64,000 nt of DNA, taken from assembly GCF_004745945.1 (NCBI RefSeq), contig NZ_SRLE01000001.1:62001-126000 (forward strand), written 5' to 3'. This document shows positions 57,476 through 64,000 of the stretch, one piece after another (position 1 is the first letter of the stretch; every line of letters starts with the position of its first letter). A program made the translations under genes and the position numbers. The notes under the pieces are model-generated. The model had not been told where the DNA came from, did not search any database, and was given only the letters and a program-made list of their open reading frames with translations. Source of the DNA: Mangrovimicrobium sediminis (GTDB lineage Bacteria > Pseudomonadota > Gammaproteobacteria > Pseudomonadales > Halieaceae).

Positions 57476-57792
57476 CAGACCCACCTCCCTGTCAGTCTTC
57501 ATCCGGGTTTGACAGCCCATACCAACCCTGTTGACGCGCACCCCAGCGGACGCGCCAGAATCGGGAAAAGGCTGAAGAGAAACATCCGCCCGGTTCGCTG
57601 GGCCGATGCATAGTGCGCGGTCGCTTGTTGTCTCGACCGGCGTTACGGGCTTAGTTAAGACGGCCCATGCAATGAGCGCAAGACTGATTCGCTCTTAGTA
57701 GGGCGCGGGCGGATTTCCGTTCGCTATATCAAAAAGCCGTCCACGTTGCCTTTCGATAGCAATGACGGGGCTGGTGTCGGGGCGGGGACTGT
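57476..57792. other. Intergenic region with no gene
   Basis: About 320 bases upstream of the tandem secreted gene. I see no coding frame with family support, only short runs and a G-rich stretch near 57,780. It probably holds the promoter of the tandem pair on the minus strand, but no convincing -35/-10 pair stands out. Confidence 0.5.
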
Positions 57793-57820
57793 AAAAAAGG
57801 CGGTGGCCAGGGCCACCGCC
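57793..57820 (-). terminator. Rho-independent terminator of the 1,023-residue protein gene
   Basis: On the minus strand a perfect 10-bp hairpin (GGCGGTGGCC / GGCCACCGCC) with a 2-base loop is followed by TTTTTT. It lies 22 bases after the stop at 57,843. Confidence 0.9.
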
Positions 57821-57842
57821 ATGCGCACTTCATCGCGGTTTA

Positions 57843-60800
57843 TCAGGGTGCGGCGACCTCGCCGGTAATACCGATGTACTCCTGGAAGTCGGCATCGCCA
57901 TCGGTTTCCACGGCGATGATCTTCGGGTTCTGCAGGGTGACGAAGCCACCCAGGTCCAGCCCCTCGACACACAGGGGCGGCGCGTAGGTATCCACGTTCT
58001 CGCCAATCAGGTCGACCGTGTCGTCGTCATTGCTGGTTCCCACCAGTTGCCCGTCGACGGTCTCCTGGGCAGCCCCGCACACCACGCCCTCCTGGCGATT
58101 GAGGATCTGGAAGTCGACCACATCGGTGACGAAGCCGGGCACACCGGCCGGGCAGTCCAGGTTTTCCGTGGCGATGCTGCTGGTGGTGACCAGGTTGAGA
58201 TCGAGACAGGTGTTGTACAGCGCACAGTCGCCGCTCACCGAAGCATCGCTACCGAAACAATCCGGCGTGTCGTTGAGCTCGGCGAAACCGTCGTTGTCGC
58301 GATCGACGACGATAGCCACCGAGAGGTCGCTCAGGCGCACCGCAGTCTCTACCGTGGCGGGCGTCCCGGCGTCGTCCTGGATCAGGAAACGCGGCGGGTT
58401 GTCCTGGCGAGAGCAAAACAGTACCTGGTTGTAGGCAGCCAGCGTGGTCGGCGGCGTACCGCTGCAGGTATTGCGCTCGAGGTCGGAACCGGCAATGCCG
58501 GAGCAGGTATCGCCGCTGGCGCCGTGACAGACGCCCTGCTTGATCGCGGTACCCGTAATACCATCCCCGGCCAGCGTTTCACAATCGGTGCCACGAATCG
58601 CGTGGCACATGCCGCTGGCCGCGGCACCATCGAGGGCGTCGCAATCTGTCGGCAGCACATCGTCAACCGACTTGTCGGTGTACTGGCAGGCAGTCTTCAG
58701 GCCGCCGGACTCCGCCATGCTGGAAAACAACTGGTTGATGACCTCGTCGGAGAGCAGCACGGTGGCATCGCCGGCGTTGGGAATCTGCATGGTCGGGGCC
58801 GGCGCCACATCGACGACCGCGCCCGGCGTGGGCTGCACGTCCGTGTCGACAGCCAGGGTCTCGAAATTGCCGGACAGCGTCGCCAGGAAGCCCTGGGGTG
58901 TGATCTCCACGGATTCCAGTGCGCCACCCAGCGATGCCTGGCCGAACTCCTCCACCTCTTCCTCGTCGATCTTGATGTCCCCCAGGTCGATGGGATCGGG
59001 TTCCGAGGCGCCGATCGCCTGGTTGAACTCGGTGACCTGGGACACGTCGATGGCCGGTGTGAGGTCGAGATCGACAGTGCCGAAGGTAAAGATGGTCACG
59101 ATGCCCTCGATCGCCCAGTTGCACACCTCGGCCAGGCAATCGACATCGCTGCCGCCTGAAGTGCTGACCGAACTGGTGCCGGTGACGAACACGGGTTCCT
59201 CCGGCGGGTCGCCGAGGAACTGGCCTTCGGTGATATTGAAGCTCAGGCTGAGGTCGCTGATAGTGGTGGTCGAGGTGATGTCGACCGTGGTCTCGGCCAC
59301 GCACACACCGGCGACGGTGTCCTTGCAGTGGCCGTAGGCGGAACCGTACACGGTCACGTCGGGCAGATCGATGCTCACCGCGATCTTGCCGTCCTGGAAG
59401 GTGACCGGACAGCTGATGGCGTTGGCGTCGATGCTCGAGCCGGTGATACCAATTTCCACGTTGGGGCTGCAGGAACAGCCGCCGCTGATTTTCTTGCTGA
59501 TCGGCGCTATCTCGGCAATTTTCGACTGCACACTCTCCTTGAAGGCCTGCCCCGCGTCCGGGCACTTCTGGTCCATCAGCGCCTGGATGCCATCCTCGGT
59601 CAGGCCGACGACGAAGGAGTTCTGGATCGCCTCCTCCGCCTCGTCCAGCGCCACCATCAACAGCGGCGAGACCGAGCGTTCGACATTGAAGCCCAGCGCA
59701 TTGGCGGCCAGCGTCTCCAGCGGCGCGGTCGGCGACTGCACGCCACCCACGGCGAAGAACAATTCGTCGAAGGCGCGATTACCATAGGTGTCCAGGGCGT
59801 CGACGGTGAGGCGGTTGGAGCCGCGGTCGAAGCTGCCCAGGGGGGCGCTGCCCGCATCGAGGTCGGCGCGCAGGTCGGTCTGCGGAATCGCTTCGTCGAA
59901 GTGATACTCGTACTGGTCGGCGGTGAACTTGCCGTCGCCGGCGACAAAGCTCTGGCCAGAGACATCCAGCGCCGCACCGTTGATCTTGGTCGCGGCAATC
60001 GGCAGGCCGTGCTTGACCACACCGGAGACCGGGGTGGGCACCGCGTTGACCACCTGCTGCTCGAAGGGCGATTCGATGTCGACACCGAAGACCGCGAACT
60101 GGCCGGCATCCTCCATGTCGTCGATGTGGCAGGCATCGCTCACCGGACCCCGCGTCGGGCGGTTGGCCAGGCGCTCGCCATCGGCGAAGATGACGTGCCC
60201 ACCCGCAGGCAGGCCCTCAAGCGTAAAAGACACTGTGTTGGAAGACGGTTCCTCGATATCACCGAGGTCGACCACGAGGTCGGTGATCTCCACGTTCTCG
60301 CCGCCGATGCTGACGTTGCCGGCGTAGGGGCCGCCGGGGAAATCCGTGGCCGGCGTCAGGCCCAGCGCGGCGGCAATCTCCACACCATCGACAAAGACCT
60401 GCAGGCTCGCGGGCTCCAGGCCGGTGGCCGCGAGCACAACATCGACCGTGTCGCCGGCCGTCGCGACCTGGCCGGTCGGCTGGTACAGGCGCAGATAGGG
60501 GACATCCGAACAATAGGCATGGACGGTTTCATCGCCGTCCACCGCTGTCACCGAGAGCAGCGGTATGGGCGCAGCCACAACGTGAACACCGCGGTTGGTG
60601 GTGCGCAGGGAGTAGTCATCCTCGTCGATGCGGCTGCGCAGGTGGGCGGGATCGTGATTCTCCACCGGCAGGGCACCGAGGATGACCCCGTTCGGGTCCA
60701 GCGCGAGCAGTTCGGCCTGGACCTCGGTCTGGGGCGAACCGCCGGCGACCTGGATCTCGATGGTGTGTTTCCCGGTACAGTCCTTGCCGGGTTTGCCGTG

Positions 60801-60914
60801 AGTGTACGGCAGGGAGCAACTCAGGCTGAGTGCACCGCTGGCTGGCAGGGAATAGACGCTGGACAGGCCGAGCACCACGCCGGTGCAGGCCAACAACCGC
60901 AGGTTTCGAGACAT
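57843..60914 (-). CDS. Large secreted protein of unknown function, Cys-containing
   Basis: A 1,023-residue exported protein with a signal peptide (SRNLRLLACTGVVLGLSSVYSLPASG-A). It matches no family I know. The N-terminal third has Ig-like/beta-domain character (LAATGLEPASLQVFVDGVEIA, NTVSFTLEGLPAGGHVIFADGERLA), the middle holds Thr/Ser-rich strands (STTTISDLSLSFNIT) and an acidic stretch (IDEEEVEEFGQ), and a region near residues 780-850 is rich in Cys (CQYTD, CDAL, MCHAIRGTDCE, VCHGASGDTCSG). The GGGAGGAG site before the ATG at 60,914 is strong. It is a single gene with its own terminator, probably transcribed separately from the lipoprotein gene upstream. Confidence 0.7.
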   Translation of the reverse strand: MSRNLRLLACTGVVLGLSSVYSLPASGALSLSCSLPYTHGKPGKDCTGKHTIEIQVAGGSPQTEVQAELLALDPNGVILGALPVENHDPAHLRSRIDEDDYSLRTTNRGVHVVAAPIPLLSVTAVDGDETVHAYCSDVPYLRLYQPTGQVATAGDTVDVVLAATGLEPASLQVFVDGVEIAAALGLTPATDFPGGPYAGNVSIGGENVEITDLVVDLGDIEEPSSNTVSFTLEGLPAGGHVIFADGERLANRPTRGPVSDACHIDDMEDAGQFAVFGVDIESPFEQQVVNAVPTPVSGVVKHGLPIAATKINGAALDVSGQSFVAGDGKFTADQYEYHFDEAIPQTDLRADLDAGSAPLGSFDRGSNRLTVDALDTYGNRAFDELFFAVGGVQSPTAPLETLAANALGFNVERSVSPLLMVALDEAEEAIQNSFVVGLTEDGIQALMDQKCPDAGQAFKESVQSKIAEIAPISKKISGGCSCSPNVEIGITGSSIDANAISCPVTFQDGKIAVSIDLPDVTVYGSAYGHCKDTVAGVCVAETTVDITSTTTISDLSLSFNITEGQFLGDPPEEPVFVTGTSSVSTSGGSDVDCLAEVCNWAIEGIVTIFTFGTVDLDLTPAIDVSQVTEFNQAIGASEPDPIDLGDIKIDEEEVEEFGQASLGGALESVEITPQGFLATLSGNFETLAVDTDVQPTPGAVVDVAPAPTMQIPNAGDATVLLSDEVINQLFSSMAESGGLKTACQYTDKSVDDVLPTDCDALDGAAASGMCHAIRGTDCETLAGDGITGTAIKQGVCHGASGDTCSGIAGSDLERNTCSGTPPTTLAAYNQVLFCSRQDNPPRFLIQDDAGTPATVETAVRLSDLSVAIVVDRDNDGFAELNDTPDCFGSDASVSGDCALYNTCLDLNLVTTSSIATENLDCPAGVPGFVTDVVDFQILNRQEGVVCGAAQETVDGQLVGTSNDDDTVDLIGENVDTYAPPLCVEGLDLGGFVTLQNPKIIAVETDGDADFQEYIGITGEVAAP

Positions 60915-60986
60915 AATCTCCTCCCCTGTTCTTGGGCTTTGCCCATGTTATTGGGAGAGAAGCATAATCCAGGATTCGGGATGCGC

Positions 60987-61021
60987 AAGTCACTTGCAGT
61001 CCAAATTACTGCAAGTGACTT
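60987..61021. repeat. 14-bp perfect inverted repeat upstream of the 1,023-residue gene
   Basis: Arms AAGTCACTTGCAGT and ACTGCAAGTGACTT with a 7-base loop CCAAATT. Inside the left arm the hexamer GCAAGT also meets its complement ACTTGC, so the site contains three copies of that hexamer. No T-run follows on either strand. It lies 73 bases before the start codon at 60,914 and 62 past the stop at 61,083, so it could be an operator or a mRNA hairpin. Confidence 0.7.
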
Positions 61022-61082
61022 AATTATGACCCATATGGGCTAGTTTTGAACGGATTGCGAGGGCGACGCGAGGCGCCCCAGA

Positions 61083-62228
61083 TCACCGCAGGCTGTTGAG
61101 CCCCTCTTCGATCAGCGGCCGCAGGTCATAGCCCAGTTCGATGCTGGCCACGCCCGGGAGAGTCAGGATGTCGGCACCCTCGGCCTGCCACGCCACCACG
61201 GCGTAATAGCCGTTGTCGTAGTCGATCCAGGGGTCCCAGCCCAGTGCGCCAGGGCTGGAAACCACCGTGGTATCGGCGCAGTCGGCATCGAAGTCGGCGG
61301 TCTCACACTCGCGCCAGTGGCCCAGCGCGTAGCGCCACTCCAGGTCGCCCACGGTCAGGCCGGGCGGAGCATTGCCCAGGGTGACCGGCGGCCCGGTGCG
61401 GTCGGCGTCCCAGGTATCGCGCTGCGCGGCGAGAAAATTACCGGTCATGATGGCACGGATGAAGCGCTCGGTATCCGCAACCGTGGAACGGAACCCGCCG
61501 GAAATGTAGGGGTTGTCCGTGTCCGTCAAAACGTTGGTATTAGTCATGCCCAGGGGCTGGGCCACGAGCATGGTGAACAGGTCGGCAAAGCGCTGTCCGG
61601 CCGCCTGTTCGGCGATATAGGCAACAATTTGCAGGTGTGCCGGGCCGTAATTGAACTCGGTGCCCGGTGCGGCGGTGATGCCAATCTGGTACAGCTCCAT
61701 GGCGCAGCTCTCGAGCGTCATGTCCTCGTCGCGCACGCAGGTATCATCGTCTTCGGTTACCGAGAAGCCCGAGGTGAAGGACAGCAGTTGCTCGATCGTG
61801 ATCTGGCTGCGCGGGTCGGCGGGGTCGTTGGTCCACCAGGGGATGTAACTCTGCGGGTTATCCGACAGCGCGAGCACGCCGTCGTTGACCAGCGACATGA
61901 TGACCGCGCTGGTCAGCCACTTGGAGAACGAGGCCACCAGGCGAACTTCGGTCTCAGTGGCATCGCCTTTGGTGTAGGTGTAAAGGCGCCCACTGGCATC
62001 GCCGAGGATGAACACGTAGTCGTCCGCCCGAAAATCGTCCAGGGTCGGCTCGAGGGTCGAGAACACTTCCTGGGTGTTGGGCTCGTTGGGTTCATTCGGC
62101 TGGTTGGGTTCGTTCGGTTCGGGCGGGGGGGCTGTGGTCTGGGACGAGCCGCCACCACCGCCACCGCAGGCCGCCAGACCGACGGCAAGGCCGACCAGCA
62201 TGACGACAGCCAAAAGCTGCGATCGCAT
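61083..62228 (-). CDS. Serine beta-lactamase-like lipoprotein
   Basis: A 381-residue lipoprotein of the serine beta-lactamase/DD-peptidase fold. The lipobox is LAAC (C21), followed by a glycine run and a Glu-Pro-Asn repeat linker (residues about 35-52). The catalytic SxxK motif is S100-F-S-K103. The second motif, usually YxN, reads YGP in FNYGPAHLQ, and no clear third KTG-like motif is seen, so the activity may be esterase or another hydrolase rather than beta-lactamase. The start at 62,228 (MRSQLLAVV) fits the lipoprotein signal; an ATG at 62,261 is an alternative. Divergent from the BNR protein gene. Confidence 0.75.
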   Translation of the reverse strand: MRSQLLAVVMLVGLAVGLAACGGGGGGSSQTTAPPPEPNEPNQPNEPNEPNTQEVFSTLEPTLDDFRADDYVFILGDASGRLYTYTKGDATETEVRLVASFSKWLTSAVIMSLVNDGVLALSDNPQSYIPWWTNDPADPRSQITIEQLLSFTSGFSVTEDDDTCVRDEDMTLESCAMELYQIGITAAPGTEFNYGPAHLQIVAYIAEQAAGQRFADLFTMLVAQPLGMTNTNVLTDTDNPYISGGFRSTVADTERFIRAIMTGNFLAAQRDTWDADRTGPPVTLGNAPPGLTVGDLEWRYALGHWRECETADFDADCADTTVVSSPGALGWDPWIDYDNGYYAVVAWQAEGADILTLPGVASIELGYDLRPLIEEGLNSLR

Positions 62229-62505
62229 TTCGGATACTCCGGGAAAAGGGTTGGAGGGCATTGTGTTCCTTATTACCGACAGGGCCGCCGCGCGGAAGTT
62301 CAGCTGTAACCCCGGAGGTGCACTGTGAAAAAATTACACCACCCCGGTAACAATTGCCAACTAGTTCACTGAAAGTAATTTGCAGTTAATCGTCGCCTAA
62401 TGCAAGAAAAGGGTTTACACTGCGGCCTCGGGATCAGGATTTCTGTGCTGCGGCGTGCTCGCTGGCGGCGCCTGACCAGTGTTATCCAGCAGGAGGCAAG
62501 CTCTC

Positions 62506-63744
62506 ATGGGGCGGTATCTCATTCAGTGCCTGGCAGTGGCAGCGGCAATCGGTGTTTGCAGCCAGGCGGTCAACGCGCAGGCCGTGATCCGCGGCACCAG
62601 CACCTCGCTGGTCGGTGCCAGCGAACGCATCATTTCCTATCGCAATCAGGAACACATGTGGCAGACCAGTGATGGCGCGCAACATATCATCATCAACCTG
62701 GGCGAAGATTCCCCCTCCGGCGACCTGGCCATGTACACCAAGTCCGGCGCCGGTGACTGGACCGCGGGCATCAAGCTCGCCGCCACCGACAAGGCCTCCA
62801 CCATGGACGGCGTTCTGTCCGGCAACAGCCTGCACCTGTGCTACGGCCTGGCCTCCGGCGCTGTGCACTACGCGCGTCTGGACTACAACAGCACCACCCA
62901 TACCTGGTCGCAGGGTCTGAACACCGAAGTGGATTCGGCCTCGGACTCAACCCCCTTCACCCCGTCGATCGGGCTGGACGGTGCCGGCCGCACCTGGTGC
63001 GCCTACTCCGACCAGGACGCGGCAACCCTGCGCATCCGCATCAAGCTGAAGTACAGCACGGACGGCGGCATGCTCTGGTCGGACTCCAACGCGCTGTTCG
63101 CCAGCGACAACCTGTTCCCGTCCAAGGCGGCCAAGCTGGTCCCCACCACTGACGGCATGGGCATGGTATTTACCGACGCCACGCAGGTCGCTGGCGAGAA
63201 GATCATCAGCGCCTACTGGGCTTTCCTGCCCAACACCGCGCTGCCCACGGACCGCTGGGACAACGAGCTGATCTGGACCTACCCCGCATCCAGCTCCCGC
63301 GACTCCGACCCCTACGGCACCCACTACTCCGTGGTCAGCGACGGCGCCGGCAACGTGCACGTGCTGTACACCGACCAACTGGCACTGCAGATGCGCAGCC
63401 GCGACGCGGTCAGTGGCACCTGGGGCGCTGCCAATAACCTGGCTGGCCCGGCCAGCACCGCCTACATGCAGGTTGCCGTGGACACCGACGACGGCGAACT
63501 GTACGTCCTGTACAACTGGTACCAGCAGCTGCGGGTCCTGGTGAGCAGCGACGGCGGCCAGAGCTTCAGCGATGTGGCCCTGCTGTACCGCCCGTCATTT
63601 GGTTTCCTCGATGCCTCGCACCCGCGGGTGGAGACGCCCTCCTACTTCACCTCGCCGATGCACGTGCTGAACCAGGTGAAACTGACTACCCAGGGCGGCG
63701 AACAGGAAATGCTGATGCAGCATCTGGTACCCACGGCGCCCTGA
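62506..63744 (+). CDS. Exported BNR-repeat (sialidase-like propeller) protein
   Basis: A 412-residue protein with a signal peptide (GRYLIQCLAVAAAIGVCSQAVNA-Q). The body has recurring Asp-box-like blade ends (KYSTDGGMLWSDS, VSSDGGQSFSDVAL), and repeated FTPSIGLDGAGRTWCAYSD and YSVVSDGAGNVHVLYTD blocks, which suggest a six-bladed beta-propeller as in sialidases and related lyases or binding proteins. The catalytic Arg triad of sialidases is not evident, so enzymatic activity is unproven. The ATG at 62,506 has a GGAGG site. It ends at a clear terminator. Confidence 0.7.
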   Translation: MGRYLIQCLAVAAAIGVCSQAVNAQAVIRGTSTSLVGASERIISYRNQEHMWQTSDGAQHIIINLGEDSPSGDLAMYTKSGAGDWTAGIKLAATDKASTMDGVLSGNSLHLCYGLASGAVHYARLDYNSTTHTWSQGLNTEVDSASDSTPFTPSIGLDGAGRTWCAYSDQDAATLRIRIKLKYSTDGGMLWSDSNALFASDNLFPSKAAKLVPTTDGMGMVFTDATQVAGEKIISAYWAFLPNTALPTDRWDNELIWTYPASSSRDSDPYGTHYSVVSDGAGNVHVLYTDQLALQMRSRDAVSGTWGAANNLAGPASTAYMQVAVDTDDGELYVLYNWYQQLRVLVSSDGGQSFSDVALLYRPSFGFLDASHPRVETPSYFTSPMHVLNQVKLTTQGGEQEMLMQHLVPTAP

Positions 63745-63766
63745 GCCGCCACCACCGGACCCACGA

Positions 63767-63796
63767 AAGGCCCCGCACACGCGGGGCCTTTTTTTT
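63767..63796 (+). terminator. Rho-independent terminator of the BNR protein gene
   Basis: A hairpin AAGGCCCCGC / GCGGGGCCTT with loop ACAC is followed by eight T in a row. It is 22 bases past the stop. Confidence 0.92.
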
Positions 63797-63820
63797 GACC
63801 TCACAAGCTGGGAGGCTCGG

Positions 63821-63855
63821 CTGGTCTGGTCCGGTCCGGTCCGGTCCGGTCCGGT
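63821..63855. repeat. 5-bp tandem repeat, seven units
   Basis: Two CTGGT units and five CCGGT units in direct succession. The unit length (5 bp) and sequence do not fit a CRISPR or coding repeat; it looks like a polymerase-slippage microsatellite. It abuts the REP-like palindrome. Confidence 0.9.
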
Positions 63856-63875
63856 GTCAGAGTCGCGACTCTGAC
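63856..63875. repeat. 20-bp perfect palindrome, REP-like
   Basis: GTCAGAGTCGCGACTCTGAC is a perfect palindrome, with CCC following. Palindromes with GTCAGAGT arms are commonly seen in REP-type elements mobilised by RAYT transposases in gammaproteobacteria; this is family knowledge, and no transposase is in the window. Only a single copy is seen here. Confidence 0.7.
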
Positions 63876-63941
63876 CCCTCGTTGGACACTCGGTTACCGC
63901 GCAACGGCACACCCACCAAGAAATAACCTCTAGCTATTACA

Positions 63942-63959
63942 TGACATAGCCAAATGTCA
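63942..63959. repeat. Small operator-like inverted repeat near window end
   Basis: TGACAT and ATGTCA separated by six bases (AGCCAA). It has the size of a dimeric repressor site and may belong to a gene beyond the window. No gene is seen between 63,796 and 64,000. Confidence 0.35.
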
Positions 63960-64000
63960 CTGGGTTATCTCACGCCCGCGCTGGATACTTGCACCCAGCA

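Noticed and set aside
63821-63855. Repeat run as a possible CRISPR or recombination array
   Set aside because: Units are only 5 bp and adjacent, with no spacers.

Overview
The window is GC-rich, densely coded chromosomal DNA from a gammaproteobacterium. The best guess is a marine Cellvibrionales/Halieaceae-type organism. This rests on the gene content: a Pseudomonas-like accA-tilS-pyrG-kdsA-eno-ftsB-ispD-ispF-truD-pcm-nlpD-rpoS block with fdxA and mutS nearby, the DUF1302/DUF1329/RND envelope cluster, VPLPA-CTERM exported proteins, and CoA-ligated carbon catabolism genes. It is an inference from content and order, not a database match. I saw no rRNA, tRNA, CRISPR array, integrase or insertion sequence.

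Layout. (1) 1-12,597, all minus strand: a partial DUF1254 protein, an LLM flavin oxidoreductase, an overlapping GCS2-ligase/M14-hydrolase pair, a SIMPL protein, and a contiguous glutathione-dependent formaldehyde-to-CO2 pathway (adhC-fghA-fdsG-fdsB-fdsA-fdhD-fdsD). (2) 12,701-19,460: mixed-strand metabolic genes (crotonase, YghU-type GST, membrane aspartic protease, quinone reductase, peroxiredoxin, hexose-6-phosphate mutarotase) and two exported VPLPA-CTERM proteins. (3) 19,619-25,340: mutS and fdxA, then a MobA-like nucleotidyltransferase, an unknown membrane protein and a CoA-transferase. (4) 25,426-37,935, minus strand: the conserved housekeeping block from accA down to rpoS. A DUF368 (PopT-type) gene sits between pcm and nlpD, and surE is absent from its usual place. 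Many genes here start with GTG or TTG and several overlap by four bases.

(5) 38,161-45,911, plus strand: DUF1302 - DUF1329 - YCF48-like - RND/MMPL - SDR, a probable envelope system for a hydrophobic substrate. (6) 45,908-50,304, minus strand: an outer-membrane barrel, a GNAT, a GFA-family zinc protein, then a visibly AT-rich islet (about 47,955-49,620) with two orphan genes. One encodes a PD-(D/E)xK-nuclease-like protein and the other a membrane-anchored protein; a methyltransferase follows. (7) 50,397-54,277: an RluA-type pseudouridine synthase, a copper-type MerR regulator with its SO_0444-type metal exporter and a clear operator-promoter, and a class III aminotransferase. (8) 54,289-63,744: a block of secreted proteins of unknown role. 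It holds two tandem paralogues, a 1,023-residue Cys-containing exported protein, a serine beta-lactamase-like lipoprotein and a BNR-repeat exported protein. The window ends in a terminator, a 5-bp tandem repeat and a 20-bp perfect palindrome of REP type.

How it fits together. The formaldehyde genes form a self-contained detoxification and NADH-generating route. The rpoS-accA block is core cell biology: isoprenoid, LPS and CTP synthesis, division and stress sigma factor. The most novel-looking material is the AT-rich two-gene islet, the tandem secreted family at 54-57 kb, and the GCS2/M14 pair joined to the formate operon. Intergenic stretches not listed separately are under 300 bases, and I saw nothing supportable in them.
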